A stretch of 64,000 bases of DNA, from positions 601,691 through 665,690 of the forward strand of contig JAHCID010000003.1 in the NCBI GenBank assembly GCA_026129405.1, in the 5' to 3' direction. The notes beneath the pieces were generated by a model. That model was not told the origin of the DNA. It saw only the letters and a program-made list of their open reading frames with translations, and did no database searches. Position numbers and translations under genes: made by a program. How positions within the stretch are numbered: position 1 is the first letter of the stretch; every line of letters begins with the position of its first letter. This DNA is from a bacterium. GTDB lineage: Bacteria; Desulfobacterota; Binatia; DP-6. Below are positions 8,851 through 18,256 of the stretch, piece after piece.

Positions 8851-10032
8851 CTACCGTGCGCGATCCGGGGAGGCAACGAGACGGCGGCGGGCACGCGCGC
8901 GCGGCGCCACGGCGGTGTCGATGACGAGATCGTCGCCGGCGCGCGCCACCGTCAGCGCCCCGGTGCGGAGCCCATCGCGCACGCGCCGGACGCCGAGCGG
9001 CCCGACCGCCGGCACGCCGTCGCCGCCGAGGAGCAGCGGCGCGACGAAGAGCACGAGGCGATCGACGACCCCGGCCCGCAGGGCGGCGGCCGCCACCCCC
9101 GCACCGCCCTCGACGAGGACCGAGGTGAGCCCGCGTGCCGCGAGGACACGCAGGGCGGCCGGTATGGACACCCGCCCTCCCCGCCCGGGGACGAGGAGCA
9201 CCTCCGCGCCCCGGCGCTGCCAGGTCGCCGCCCGCGCCGCCGCGGTGCCGCGCGGGGCCACGATCCAGGTGGGTGGGCCGCTGCGGGCGAAGATCGCCGC
9301 CCGCGGCGGCAGCGCCGAGGTCGTACCGGCAAGGACGACGCGAATCGGATCCCGACCGCCGGGGATGCGGCAGCTGAGCCGCGGGTCGTCCGTGCGCACG
9401 GTGCCCGCGCCGACGAGCACCGCGTCGCACGTGTCGCGCAGCCCGTGCGCGATGCGCCGCGCGGCCTCACCGGTGATCCAGCGCGCATCGCCGCCGGCGG
9501 CCGCGATGCGGCCGTCCAGGCTGGTCGCGAGCTTCAGGACGACGAGCGGGCGCCGGAGCAGCATGCGGGTGCGGAAGGGCGCGATCAGCGTCCGCGCCTC
9601 GTCCTCACCCACCCCGACCACGACGGGGATGCCGGCGCGGCGGAGCTTGGCGATGCCGCGTCCCTGGACGCGCGGGTTCGGATCGCAGGTGGCCACGACC
9701 ACACGCGCGAGACCGAGCGCCAGCAGCGCGTCGGCGCACGGCGGCGTCCGCCCGTGCACCGTGCACGGCTCGAGCGTCACGTACAGCGTTGCCCCCCCCG
9801 CGCGCCCCCCTGCTGCGCGCAGCGCCTCGATCTCCGCATGCGGCCCGCCCGCGCGGGCGTGGAAACCTTCGCCGAGGACGCGGCCGCCCCGCACCAGCAC
9901 GGCGCCGACCGGCGGATTCGGGAACGTGCGGCCGACGCCGCGGGCGGCCAGCTCGAGCGCGCGCGCCATGAAGCGCCGGTCGCGCCCGTCGGCGCCGCCC
10001 GCGTCGGGCCGCCGGCGCGCGCCGCTGCTCAC
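8851..10032 (-). CDS. ribD: Bifunctional riboflavin deaminase/reductase RibD
   Basis: 393 residues. The N-terminal cytidine-deaminase-type domain has [10 protein letters not shown], the zinc His in PHAEIEAL and Cys pair in [14 protein letters not shown]. The C-terminal reductase domain has [36 protein letters not shown] and [11 protein letters not shown]. It carries out the second and third steps after GTP opening. The GTG start overlaps the nrdR stop (GTGA); the ATG 21 codons later is an alternative. Confidence 0.95.
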   Translation of the reverse strand: MSSGARRRPDAGGADGRDRRFMARALELAARGVGRTFPNPPVGAVLVRGGRVLGEGFHARAGGPHAEIEALRAAGGRAGGATLYVTLEPCTVHGRTPPCADALLALGLARVVVATCDPNPRVQGRGIAKLRRAGIPVVVGVGEDEARTLIAPFRTRMLLRRPLVVLKLATSLDGRIAAAGGDARWITGEAARRIAHGLRDTCDAVLVGAGTVRTDDPRLSCRIPGGRDPIRVVLAGTTSALPPRAAIFARSGPPTWIVAPRGTAAARAATWQRRGAEVLLVPGRGGRVSIPAALRVLAARGLTSVLVEGGAGVAAAALRAGVVDRLVLFVAPLLLGGDGVPAVGPLGVRRVRDGLRTGALTVARAGDDLVIDTAVAPRARARRRLVASPDRAR

Positions 10033-10556
10033 CGCCGCGACCGCTCGCGACGAGCCCCGGTGCGCGGCGGCTTGCGTGCCGTGCCGGCGCGGTCGGCGTC
10101 ACGGCGCTGCGCGATCAGCTCCTCGAGCTCGTGCATGAACTCGTGCACGTCGCGGAACGAGCGGTAGACCGAGGCGAAGCGCACGTAGGCGACCCCGTCG
10201 AGCGCGTGCAGCTCGCGCATGAGCGCCTCGCCGATCTCGCTGCTGCGCACCTCGCGCTCGCCGCGCTCCTGCAGCCAGCGCTCGATGCGGTCGGCGACGG
10301 CGAGGATGGCGTCGACCGACACGGGCCGCTTCTCCACCGCGCGCTGCAGCCCGCTGACGATCTTGCTGCGGTCGAAGGGCTCGCGGCGGTCGTCCTTCTT
10401 CACGACCATCGGCAGCAGCACCTCGACCCGCTCGTAGGTCGTGAACCGGCGCCCGCACGCGTCGCAATGCCGCCGGCGGCGGATGACGTCGCCGTCCTTC
10501 GCGAGCCGGGAGTCCACGACCCGACTCTCCGGCGCACGGCAGTACGGGCACTGCAT
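10029..10556 (-). CDS. nrdR: Transcriptional repressor NrdR
   Basis: 175-residue repressor of ribonucleotide reductase genes. The N-terminal zinc ribbon has CPYC at residues 3-6 and CDAC at about 31-34. The ATP-cone domain follows ([16 protein letters not shown] onward), which senses ATP/dATP. The basic C-terminal tail of about 25 residues (rich in Arg) is longer than in E. coli. glyA-nrdR-ribD is a conserved order. Confidence 0.95.
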   Translation of the reverse strand: MQCPYCRAPESRVVDSRLAKDGDVIRRRRHCDACGRRFTTYERVEVLLPMVVKKDDRREPFDRSKIVSGLQRAVEKRPVSVDAILAVADRIERWLQERGEREVRSSEIGEALMRELHALDGVAYVRFASVYRSFRDVHEFMHELEELIAQRRDADRAGTARKPPRTGARRERSRR

Positions 10557-10567
10557 GGCCCGGGCGC

Positions 10568-11818
10568 CTAGACGCGCTGCGACCCGGGGAGCGGGAAGCG
10601 GGCGCAGAGGTCGTGCACCTCGCCGCCGACGCGGCGCAGGGCGGCCTCGTCGCCGACGTGCTGCAGCGCCCGGTGGATGAGGTCGGCGACGACCTCCATC
10701 TCCGGCTCCCGCATCCCGCGCGTGGTGACGGCCGGGGTGCCGATGCGGACGCCGCTGGTCACGAAGGGCGGGCGCGGGTCGAACGGGACGCCGTTCTTGT
10801 TGACCGTGATGCGGGCGGCGTCGAGCGTCTCCTGCGCGACCTTGCCCGACAGCTCGGTGCCGCGGAGGTCGACCAGCATGAGGTGGTTGTCGGTCCCGCC
10901 CGACGAGAGCCGCAGGCCGCGCCGCATGAGGCCGTCGGCGAGCGCGCGGGCGTTGGCGACGATCTGACGTGCGTACGCCTTGAACGCCGGCTGCATCGCC
11001 TCCTTCAGGGCCACCGCCTTGCCGGCGATGACGTGCATGAGCGGGCCGCCCTGGTTGCCGGGGAAGACGGAGGAGTTGATCGCCTTCTCGTGCGCCGTAC
11101 GGGTGAGGATCATGCCCCCGCGGGGGCCGCGCAACGTCTTGTGCGTGGTGGTGGTGACGAAGTCGCAGTGGGGGATCGGCGACGGGTGCTCGCCGGCCGC
11201 GACCAGGCCCGCGAAGTGCGCCATGTCGGCCATGAGCAGCGCGCCCGTCTCGTCGGCAATGGCGCGGAACGCCGCGAAGTCGAGCTGGCGCGGATAGGCG
11301 GAATGCCCGGCGACGATCATCTTCGGGCGCTCGCGACGGGCCAGGTCGCGGACCTGATCCATGTCGAGGCGGCCGTCCGACTCGCGCACGCCATAGGGAA
11401 CGATCTCGAAGAACTTGCCGGAGAAATTGACCGGGCTGCCGTGGGTCAGATGTCCGCCGTGCGACAGGTTCATGGCGAGGATCGTGTCGCCGGGCTCGAG
11501 CGTCGAGAAGTAGACGCACATGTTCGCCTGCGAGCCCGAGTGCGGCTGGACGTTCGCGACCTCGGCGCCGAAGAGCGCCTTCGCGCGATCGATGGCCAGC
11601 TGCTCGACGACGTCGACCCACTCGCAGCCGCCGTAGTAGCGCTTGCCCGGGTAGCCCTCGGCGTACTTGTTCGTGAGGATGGAGCCCTGGGCCTCGAGCA
11701 CGGCGGGACTGACGTAGTTCTCCGACGCGATCAGCTCGAGGTTGAACTCCTGCCGCTCGGCTTCGCGCCGGATGGCTTCGAGCACCTCCGGGTCGGTGCT
11801 GGCGAGCGGCGTGGTCAT
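10568..11818 (-). CDS. glyA: Serine hydroxymethyltransferase
   Basis: 416-residue PLP enzyme making glycine and methylene-tetrahydrofolate from serine. It has [33 protein letters not shown], the active-site lysine block [14 protein letters not shown] (about residues 222-235) and [12 protein letters not shown]. Standard length. It is separated from acpP by ten bases; fabF, often found here, is absent. Confidence 0.97.
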   Translation of the reverse strand: MTTPLASTDPEVLEAIRREAERQEFNLELIASENYVSPAVLEAQGSILTNKYAEGYPGKRYYGGCEWVDVVEQLAIDRAKALFGAEVANVQPHSGSQANMCVYFSTLEPGDTILAMNLSHGGHLTHGSPVNFSGKFFEIVPYGVRESDGRLDMDQVRDLARRERPKMIVAGHSAYPRQLDFAAFRAIADETGALLMADMAHFAGLVAAGEHPSPIPHCDFVTTTTHKTLRGPRGGMILTRTAHEKAINSSVFPGNQGGPLMHVIAGKAVALKEAMQPAFKAYARQIVANARALADGLMRRGLRLSSGGTDNHLMLVDLRGTELSGKVAQETLDAARITVNKNGVPFDPRPPFVTSGVRIGTPAVTTRGMREPEMEVVADLIHRALQHVGDEAALRRVGGEVHDLCARFPLPGSQRV

Positions 11819-11828
11819 CGGCTCCTCG

Positions 11829-12065
11829 TCACTTGTGGCTTTCGATGTACTGGACGACGTCCTGGACGGTGCGGATCTTCTCCGCCTCCTCGTCCGAGAT
11901 CTCCATGTCGTATTCTTCCTCGAGCGCCATCACGAGCTCGACGATGTCGAGCGAGTCGGCCCCGAGATCCTCGATGAACGAGGCCTGCGGCGTCACCTGA
12001 TCCTCGCTCACTCCGAGCTGCTCACAGATGATCTCTCTCACGCGCTGTTCGACGCTGGCTGCCAT
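11829..12065 (-). CDS. acpP: Acyl carrier protein
   Basis: 78-residue acidic four-helix protein. The phosphopantetheine-attachment serine is in [10 protein letters not shown] (about residue 37). Carrier for fatty-acid synthesis. It sits between fabG and glyA as part of the fab cluster. Confidence 0.97.
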   Translation of the reverse strand: MAASVEQRVREIICEQLGVSEDQVTPQASFIEDLGADSLDIVELVMALEEEYDMEISDEEAEKIRTVQDVVQYIESHK

Positions 12066-12081
12066 CTCCCCTCCTTGCCGT

Positions 12082-12831
12082 TCACATCCAGAGCCCGCCG
12101 TTCACGTGCAGGACGTGGCCGGTGACGTAGCCTGCCGCGGGGCTGGCGAGAAAGGCCACGGCGGCAGCGACGTCGTCGGGTGTCCCCATGCGTCCGACGG
12201 GAATCAGGCCCGTGTACGCGGCGCGCTGGCCCGCGTCCAGTGCGGCGGTCATCTCGGTATCGACGAAGCCCGGCGCCACCGCATTGACGGTGATCCCCCG
12301 ACTCGCGACCTCGCGCGCCAGCGAGCGCGTGAAGCCCTCGACGCCGGCCTTCGCCGCCGCGTAGGCCGTCTGGCCCGCGTTGCCCATGCCGGCCACGACG
12401 GAGGTGACGCTGACGATCCGCCCGTAGCGATTGCGGACCATGGTGCGCAACGCCGCGCGGGCACAATGGAACACCCCTGTCAGGTTGGTCTGCAGGACCC
12501 TGTTCCAGTCGTCGTCGGAGAAGCGCAGCACGAGGCCGTCGATCGAGACCCCGGCGTTGGCGACGAAGATATCGATTCTGCCCTGCCGGTCAACGATATC
12601 CTTCAGGGCGTCGCGGGTTGCGGTCGGGTCGCCGACGTCGAAGCCGGCGGCGTGGGCGGAGCCGCCGGCGGCGGTGATCGCGTCGACCACGGCAGCCGCC
12701 GAGTCCGCGTTGCTGACGTAGTTGACCACCACGTGCGCCCCGCGCGCCGCGAGCATGGCCGCGATGCCGCGACCGATGCCGCGCGAGGCCCCGGTGACGA
12801 CCGCCGTCTGTCCCGCCAGCTCAGCGCTCAT
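12082..12831 (-). CDS. fabG: 3-oxoacyl-ACP reductase FabG
   Basis: 249-residue short-chain dehydrogenase. TGASRGIG (residues 13-20) binds NADPH, NAG is in IFVANAGVS, the catalytic Ser is in [10 protein letters not shown], and YAAAK is at residues 157-161. PGFVDTEM and the C-terminal [11 protein letters not shown] follow. It reduces beta-ketoacyl-ACP. The ATG overlaps the fabD stop (ATGA). Confidence 0.96.
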   Translation of the reverse strand: MSAELAGQTAVVTGASRGIGRGIAAMLAARGAHVVVNYVSNADSAAAVVDAITAAGGSAHAAGFDVGDPTATRDALKDIVDRQGRIDIFVANAGVSIDGLVLRFSDDDWNRVLQTNLTGVFHCARAALRTMVRNRYGRIVSVTSVVAGMGNAGQTAYAAAKAGVEGFTRSLAREVASRGITVNAVAPGFVDTEMTAALDAGQRAAYTGLIPVGRMGTPDDVAAAVAFLASPAAGYVTGHVLHVNGGLWM

Positions 12832-13763
12832 GCCAGCACCTCCCGGGCCCGCGCGACGCCGGCGGGATCGCCGGTCGGCTGCGTCGGCAACCCCGGCACG
12901 ATCCGCCGCATGAGGCCGGCGAGAACCCGGCCCGGCCCGACCTCGAGCGCGACGGCCGCGCCCATGGCACCCACCGCCCGGGCGGTGTCCTCCCAGCGGA
13001 CCGGCGCCGTCACCTGACGGACGAGCAGCGCGCGCACGTCGTCGGCGCCACCTACCGGGCGCGCCTCGACGCTGGTGACGACCGGCAGCGCAGGGGCCGC
13101 GAGCGGCACGTCCGCGAGCCAGGCGGCGAGGCCCTCGGCTGCGGGTGCCATCAGCGCGCAATGGAAGGGGGCGCTCACCGCGAGCCGCGTGGCGCGCGCA
13201 CGCCGGGCCCCCGCCAGCGCGATCAGGCGCTCGACCGCGGCGGCGTGCCCCGCCACGACCACCTGTCCGCCCCCGTTCAGGTTGGCCGGCGTGCAGACGC
13301 CGTCGCCCGCGGCCTCGCGGCAGAGCGTCTCGACCTCGCCCGGGTCGAGCCCGAGCACCGCTGCCATCGCGCCTTCACCCACCGGCACCGCCGCCTGCAT
13401 GAGCCGTCCGCGCTCGCGCACGCCGCGCACGGCATCGCCGAACGCGATCGCGCCGGCGACCACGAGCGCACTCCACTCGCCGAGGCTGTGGCCGGCGAGC
13501 GCGAGCGGGCGAACGCCGGTCTCGTCGGCGAGGACGCGCCAGGCCGCCACGCTGACGGCGAGGATCGCCGGCTGCGCGTGCGCGGTGAGCGCCAGCTCCT
13601 CCGCCGGCCCCGCGAAGCACAGGCGCGAGAGCGCGAAGCCGAGCGCCGCGTCGGCCTCGGCCAGCGTGGCGCGCGCGCGCGGGAAATCGCTCGCGAGCTC
13701 CCGGCCCATGCCGGGATGCTGCGAGCCCTGCCCCGGGAAGACGCAGACCGCGGCGACGGGCAG
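12828..13763 (-). CDS. fabD: Malonyl-CoA:ACP transacylase FabD
   Basis: Transfers malonyl from CoA to ACP. It has FPGQGSQHPGMG at the N-terminus, the nucleophile serine in GHSLGEWSAL, and the catalytic His in APFHCALM. The first ATG (13707-13709) lies after FPGQGSQ and would delete this conserved block. No GTG or TTG is available. CTG at 13761-13763, one base after the rpmF stop and eight bases after AAGGA, gives 311 residues, the normal length. Part of the fab cluster, but plsX and fabH are missing between rpmF and fabD. Confidence 0.9.
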   Translation of the reverse strand: MPVAAVCVFPGQGSQHPGMGRELASDFPRARATLAEADAALGFALSRLCFAGPAEELALTAHAQPAILAVSVAAWRVLADETGVRPLALAGHSLGEWSALVVAGAIAFGDAVRGVRERGRLMQAAVPVGEGAMAAVLGLDPGEVETLCREAAGDGVCTPANLNGGGQVVVAGHAAAVERLIALAGARRARATRLAVSAPFHCALMAPAAEGLAAWLADVPLAAPALPVVTSVEARPVGGADDVRALLVRQVTAPVRWEDTARAVGAMGAAVALEVGPGRVLAGLMRRIVPGLPTQPTGDPAGVARAREVLA

Positions 13764-13764
13764 G

Positions 13765-13947
13765 TCAGGCGTCCTTCGCTTCCTTCACCTGGCGCCCGCG
13801 GTAGGTGCCGCAATGCGGGCAGGCCCGATGCAGCAACGTGCGCTCGCCGCACTGCGGGCAGGCGATCGCGTGCGGCGCCGCGAGAGCGTCGTGGGCGCGA
13901 CGCTTGTCGCGCTTGGTGGACGACGTGCGTCGCTTCGGCAGTCCCAT
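13765..13947 (-). CDS. rpmF: 50S ribosomal protein L32
   Basis: 60-residue basic protein opening MGLPKRRTSSTKRDKRRAHD. A four-cysteine zinc ribbon follows (CPQCG at about 30-34, CPHCG at about 43-47). It follows the DUF177 gene, as in most bacteria. Confidence 0.96.
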   Translation of the reverse strand: MGLPKRRTSSTKRDKRRAHDALAAPHAIACPQCGERTLLHRACPHCGTYRGRQVKEAKDA

Positions 13948-13987
13948 GGTGGAATCCTCCTCGAACTCGAATTGATCGGGCGGTCCG

Positions 13988-14518
13988 TCAGCTGCGGCGG
14001 ACCAGCGTGCGGAGCGCCCCGAGCGGCCCGTCGCCGGGCTCGGTGTCGCAGGTGCAGACCGTGGTGTTGCGGTTGACGCCGCAGCGCGGACAGAGCCCGC
14101 GGCAGCTCTCGCTGCACAGCGCCCGGCTCGGCAGCGCGAGCAGGGTCTGCTCGCGCACCAGCGCCGTGACGTCGATCTCCTCGCCCTCGTAGAACGAGAG
14201 CCCGAGGTCGCCGTCGCCGAGCTCGCCGCCCTCGAGGTCGGCCGCGTTGCGCGGCGTCAGGACCACCGAGACCGGCACGTCGAGCGGCACCGCGAACTCG
14301 TCGAGGCAGCGGGCGCAGTGGCCGCGGGCGGCGCCGTGGACACGGCCGCCGAAGTACACGTCGAGGCCGGCACGGTAGTAGTCGAGATCGACGGCGAGGG
14401 CCTGCGGGACGTCGTAGTCGCCGGCCCCCTTGCGCAGCTCGGCGTTCAAGGGGTCCGCGTCCTCGAGGTAGTGGAGCGCCTTCGGGGTCTCCACGATCTG
14501 GTCGATCGCGATCTTCAT
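13988..14518 (-). CDS. DUF177 (YceD) family protein
   Basis: 176-residue YceD/DUF177 protein, conserved upstream of rpmF and linked in plants and bacteria to 23S rRNA accumulation. Features include HCARCLDEF (about residues 67-75) and the C-terminal [15 protein letters not shown] zinc-ribbon-like block. It is first in the long operon behind the TATAGT promoter-like element at 14549-14577. Confidence 0.88.
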   Translation of the reverse strand: MKIAIDQIVETPKALHYLEDADPLNAELRKGAGDYDVPQALAVDLDYYRAGLDVYFGGRVHGAARGHCARCLDEFAVPLDVPVSVVLTPRNAADLEGGELGDGDLGLSFYEGEEIDVTALVREQTLLALPSRALCSESCRGLCPRCGVNRNTTVCTCDTEPGDGPLGALRTLVRRS

Positions 14519-14548
14519 GCTCGGCGATACGGCCGGGGCCGATCGCGC

Positions 14549-14577
14549 ACTATAGCGGGCCGGCCGCGGCTGGCGAA
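14549..14577 (-). promoter_or_regulatory. Promoter candidate for the DUF177-rpmF-fab-rib operon
   Basis: On the minus strand TTCGCC (14572-14577), a 17-base spacer and TATAGT (14549-14554) lie 30 bases before the DUF177 ATG. The -10 is a 5/6 match to TATAAT in a very GC-rich setting; the -35 is weak. Confidence 0.45.
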
Positions 14578-14587
14578 AGGGGCCGGC

Positions 14588-15616
14588 CTAGTCGGTCTCG
14601 GTTCCGGGTCCGTCGGCACCCAGCGCGCGCTCGAGTCGGCGGACCCGGCGGAGCAGCTCGGGCAGGCGCATGACGGCGCTCGTCACCCGCCGCCACAGAC
14701 GCACGTCCATCGCCGGGTAGCCGCCCCAGACCGTGCCCGCCGGGATGTCCGAGTGGATGCCGCTCTGGGCCGCGACCTGGGCGCCGTCGCCGATGGTGAG
14801 ATGCCCGCTCGCCCCCACCTGGCCGCCGAGCATCACCCCGGCCCCCAGGCGCGTACCGCCCGCGAGCCCGGTCTGCGCGGCGAGGAGGCAGCTCGGGCCG
14901 ATCCGGCAACCGTGCGCGATCATGACCAGATTGTCGATCTTGGTGCCGCGGCCGACGTGAGTCGTGCCGAGGGCCGCGCGGTCGATCGTGCTGTTGGCGC
15001 CGATCTCGACGTCGTCCTCGATCGTGACCGTACCGACCTGGGGTATCTTCCGCGCCCCGGTGGGCGTGGGCAGATAGCCGAAGCCGTCGCTGCCGACGAC
15101 GGCGCCGGCGTGCAGCGTGACGCGATCCCCGATCACCACGGCCTCGCGCACGATCGCACCGGCGTGGGCGGTGAAGTCGTCGCCGATGCTGGCCCCGGGG
15201 TAGATCGTCACGCGCGCGTGCAGCACGGCGTCGCGGCCGAGGCGTGCGCCGGCGCCCACGACGACGTGGGGCCCGATCGCGGCGCCCGGACCGATCTCCG
15301 CCGCCGGGTCGACGACCGCCGTCGGGTGCACGCCCGCCGGGGGGCGCACGGCCGGGTGGAACAGCTCGATCACCCGCACGAAGGCGAGATACGGCTGCGG
15401 GACGCGGATCACCGGCACGGAGACCGCGGGCGCCTGCGGCGCCAGGACCAGTGCCGATGCCCGCGTACCCGCGAGGTGTCCCTCGAGCCGGCGGTCGGCG
15501 AGGAACGAGATGGTGCCCGGGGTGGCGTCCTCGAGGGCGGCGACGCCGCGGATATCGACCTCGCCATCCCCCTCGACCTCGGCGTCCAGCGCGCGGGCGA
15601 TGTCGGCGAGCCGCAT
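14588..15616 (-). CDS. lpxD: UDP-3-O-(3-hydroxyacyl)glucosamine N-acyltransferase LpxD
   Basis: 342-residue lipid A biosynthesis enzyme. The N-terminal LpxD domain has [13 protein letters not shown] and is followed by a left-handed beta-helix of hexapeptide repeats. [17 protein letters not shown] (uridine-binding and FG region) and MIAHGCRIG, with the catalytic His in the repeat region, follow. The C-terminal helix is rich in Arg/Leu. SD AGGGAG precedes the ATG. It is divergent from hisG, and no other lpx gene is in the window. Confidence 0.95.
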   Translation of the reverse strand: MRLADIARALDAEVEGDGEVDIRGVAALEDATPGTISFLADRRLEGHLAGTRASALVLAPQAPAVSVPVIRVPQPYLAFVRVIELFHPAVRPPAGVHPTAVVDPAAEIGPGAAIGPHVVVGAGARLGRDAVLHARVTIYPGASIGDDFTAHAGAIVREAVVIGDRVTLHAGAVVGSDGFGYLPTPTGARKIPQVGTVTIEDDVEIGANSTIDRAALGTTHVGRGTKIDNLVMIAHGCRIGPSCLLAAQTGLAGGTRLGAGVMLGGQVGASGHLTIGDGAQVAAQSGIHSDIPAGTVWGGYPAMDVRLWRRVTSAVMRLPELLRRVRRLERALGADGPGTETD

Positions 15617-15700
15617 CGCGCTCCCTTAGCCGACGCGCCGTGCGACCGCCACGGCTGCGGGTCGCTTTGCCCGGGGTCGCGTGGTAGGGGGCGCCGGATC

Positions 15701-16576
15701 ATGAACGTCCTTCAGCTGGGCATCCCGAAGGGCAGCCTCGAAGCCGCGACCGTGGAGCTCTTCCGGCGCTCCGGCTGGAAGATCGGCATCGACTCGCGCA
15801 GCTACTTCCCGACCGTCGACGATCCGGGCCTGCGCTGCCTCCTCGTGCGCGCCCAGGAGATGGCCCGCTACGTCGAGAGCGGCACGCTCGACGCCGGCAT
15901 CACCGGCCGCGACTGGGTCCTCGAGTACGACGCCAAGGTCGTCAGCGCCAAGGAGCTCGTGTACTCGAAGACGAGCCTCCGCCCCACGCGCTGGGTGCTG
16001 GTCGTGAGCCGCGACTCGCCGGTCCAGAAGCCCGAGGACCTCCGCGGCGCGCGCATCGCGACCGAGCTGGTCGGCTACACGAAGCGCTGGTTCACGGAGC
16101 GCAAGATCGACGTCCAGATCGAGTTCTCGTGGGGCGCGACGGAGGCCAAGGTGGCCGAGGGTCTGGTCGACGCGATCGTCGAGGTGACCGAGACCGGCTC
16201 GACGATCCGCGCCCACGGCCTGCGCATCGTCTGCGAGCTGTTCGAGTCGGTGCCGCAGCTGATCGTCAACCCGACCGCCTGGGACACGCCGTGGAAGCGC
16301 GAGAAGATCGAGCAGATCTCGATGCTCCTCCAGGGCGCGCTGCGGGCCGAGGCGCAGGTCGGGCTCAAGATGAACGTGCCGGCGGCGCAGCTCCCGGAGG
16401 TGGTCGCCCTGCTGCCGTCGATCACGGCGCCGACGGTCTCGAATCTCTATGGGACGGACTGGCTCGCGGTCGAGAGCGTCATCGCCGAGGCCACGGTGCG
16501 CGACCTCATCCCCCGGCTGATGCGCGCCGGCGCGGTGGGCATCATCGAGTACCCGCTCAACAAGATCTGCGGCTGA
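15701..16576 (+). CDS. hisG: ATP phosphoribosyltransferase HisG (long form)
   Basis: 291 residues. First step of histidine synthesis. It has [69 protein letters not shown] and a C-terminal ACT-like regulatory domain (to YPLNKICG). The length places it in the long, HisZ-independent class. Other his genes are not adjacent. hisC-like at 47931 is in the aromatic operon. Confidence 0.95.
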   Translation: MNVLQLGIPKGSLEAATVELFRRSGWKIGIDSRSYFPTVDDPGLRCLLVRAQEMARYVESGTLDAGITGRDWVLEYDAKVVSAKELVYSKTSLRPTRWVLVVSRDSPVQKPEDLRGARIATELVGYTKRWFTERKIDVQIEFSWGATEAKVAEGLVDAIVEVTETGSTIRAHGLRIVCELFESVPQLIVNPTAWDTPWKREKIEQISMLLQGALRAEAQVGLKMNVPAAQLPEVVALLPSITAPTVSNLYGTDWLAVESVIAEATVRDLIPRLMRAGAVGIIEYPLNKICG

Positions 16577-16702
16577 TGCGGCTTGCGGCGGGCGCGGCGT
16601 TCGGGATACGGGATCGCGACTCCGCGCCGCAGAAGGCGTCCTGATGCGAGGGCCCAGGGTTTTTCATTGGTGCGAGCCCCCCGAGGCGACGATACGGGTG
16701 CG

Positions 16703-17665
16703 ATGGATCGCGCTCCGCTCCCCGACGTGCCGGACGCGGCGCCTGCGGGGACGGCCGCAGTGACTCCCGCGACCCTGCCCCTCGGTGCCACCGCCGCGTG
16801 GCGGCGCGTCGCCGACTACGTCGAGCTGACGAAGCCGCGCGTGGTGATGATGGTGCTGGTCACCACGGTCGTCGGCTACTACCTCGGCTCCGCCGGCACC
16901 TCCGACCTCGTGCGCCTGGTCCACACGCTCGTCGGGACGGCGCTCGCCGCCGGAGGCACGCTGGCGCTGAACCAGTGGATGGAGCGCGACGTCGACGCGC
17001 GCATGGAGCGCACCCGGCGCCGGCCGCTGCCCGAAGGACGCGTCCTGCCGATCGAGGCGTTCGTACTCGGCAGCGCCCTCGTCGTCGCCGGACTCGCCTG
17101 GCTCCTCGTCACGGTCAACGTGCTCTGCGCGGCGGTGACGGCGGTCGTGGTGGTGACGTATCTCGGCCTCTACACCCCGCTCAAGCAGGTGACGTCGGCC
17201 TGCTCGCTGGTCGGGGCGGTGCCGGGCGCCCTGCCGCCGGTCGCCGGCTTCGCGGCCGCGTGCGATCGTCTCGACCCGCTCGCGTGGGTGCTCTTCGCGA
17301 TCCTGTTCTTCTGGCAGATTCCACACACGCTCGCGATCGGGCAGCTCTACCGCGACGACTACGCGCGCGGCGGCATCCGCGTCCTCCCGGTCGTCGACCG
17401 CGACGGGCCCAGCACCGCCACGCATGCGGTGACGAACTGCCTCGCGTTGCTGCCCGTCGCGCTGCTGCCGACGTTCCTCGGCGTCGTAGGCACGGCCTAC
17501 TTCTTCGTCGCGCTCGTCGCCGGACTCGGATTCCTCTGGGCGGCGATCGGCCTCGCGCGCCGCGGCGGCGCGGCCGACGCCCGGCGGCTCCTCGTGGCCT
17601 CGCTCGTCTACCTGCCCGTGCTGCTGGCGGCGATGGCCTTCGACAAGCTGCCCCTGATGCCGTGA
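16703..17665 (+). CDS. cyoE: Protoheme IX farnesyltransferase (heme O synthase)
   Basis: 320-residue UbiA-superfamily membrane protein with about nine transmembrane segments. The prenyl-diphosphate/Mg site NQWMERDVDARMERTRRRPLP carries the NxxxDxxxD motif. DDYARGGIRVLPVV is the second conserved block. It makes heme O for terminal oxidases. ATG 16703 gives a normal N-terminus; an upstream frame to 16583 adds 40 low-complexity residues. It overlaps sco by GTGA, a typical cytochrome oxidase assembly pair. Confidence 0.95.
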   Translation: MDRAPLPDVPDAAPAGTAAVTPATLPLGATAAWRRVADYVELTKPRVVMMVLVTTVVGYYLGSAGTSDLVRLVHTLVGTALAAGGTLALNQWMERDVDARMERTRRRPLPEGRVLPIEAFVLGSALVVAGLAWLLVTVNVLCAAVTAVVVVTYLGLYTPLKQVTSACSLVGAVPGALPPVAGFAAACDRLDPLAWVLFAILFFWQIPHTLAIGQLYRDDYARGGIRVLPVVDRDGPSTATHAVTNCLALLPVALLPTFLGVVGTAYFFVALVAGLGFLWAAIGLARRGGAADARRLLVASLVYLPVLLAAMAFDKLPLMP

Positions 17666-18246
17666 GCGCGGCGCGCGTGCGCCGCGCGGCCACCGCGCTC
17701 GCCCTGCTCGTTCTCGTCGCGGGCTGCGGGCGCGAGGAGCTGCCGGTCCTCGGCACGTTGCCGCCCTTCACGCTCACCGAGCGCACCGGCAGCCCGGTCG
17801 GCTCCGACGCGCTCGCCGGACACGTGTGGATCGCCGACTTCGTCTTCACCCGCTGCCCCGGCGTCTGTCCGGTCCTGAGCCAGCGCATGGCCGACCTGCG
17901 GCCCAAGCTGCCGAAGGGCGACGACGGCGTGCGGCTGGTGTCGATCACCGTCGATCCGGTGCACGACACGCCCGAGGTGCTGCAACCGTATGCGGAGCGC
18001 TTCGGCGCCGGCCGCGAGTGGCTCTTCCTCACCGGCTCGCGCGACGGCGTCGGCCGGCTCCTGCGCGACGGCTTCAAGGTCGGCTTCGCGGACGACGGCC
18101 CCGCGGAAGCGCCGATCACGCACAGCGAGCGGTTCGTGCTCGTCGACCGCGCTCTCCAGATCCGCGGCTATTACGTGGGCACCGATCCCGCGGACCTGGC
18201 GCGCCTGGTCGCCGACGCCATCGCGCTCACCCGTCGGCCCGGCTGA
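17662..18246 (+). CDS. SCO1/SenC family copper chaperone lipoprotein
   Basis: 194 residues starting at GTG overlapping the cyoE stop. A lipobox LVAGC ends the signal peptide at about residue 22. The thioredoxin-like fold has the copper-binding CPGVC (CxxxC) and the distal His in THSERFVLVD, with VDPVHDTPEVL between. It delivers copper to the CuA site of cytochrome oxidase. The cytochrome oxidase subunits are not in this window. Confidence 0.93.
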   Translation: MSAARVRRAATALALLVLVAGCGREELPVLGTLPPFTLTERTGSPVGSDALAGHVWIADFVFTRCPGVCPVLSQRMADLRPKLPKGDDGVRLVSITVDPVHDTPEVLQPYAERFGAGREWLFLTGSRDGVGRLLRDGFKVGFADDGPAEAPITHSERFVLVDRALQIRGYYVGTDPADLARLVADAIALTRRPG

Positions 18247-18256
18247 GCGCGCGCGC

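Noticed and set aside
7354-10167. 937-codon plus-strand open frame over the rib genes
   Set aside because: Shadow of ribH, ribBA and ribD. His/Asp/Glu/Arg-rich low-complexity text with no recognisable motif.
15662-15690. Leaderless promoter element before hisG
   Set aside because: TAGGGG lies ten bases before the ATG, but there is no -35 match at 17 bases, so it was not counted with the recurrent motif.
16577-16702. TTTTT run at about 16663 tested as a terminator for hisG
   Set aside because: No clear stem precedes the T-run, so a terminator cannot be supported. The gap may contain the cyoE promoter, but the elements found (TTGGTG, GATACG) are weak.
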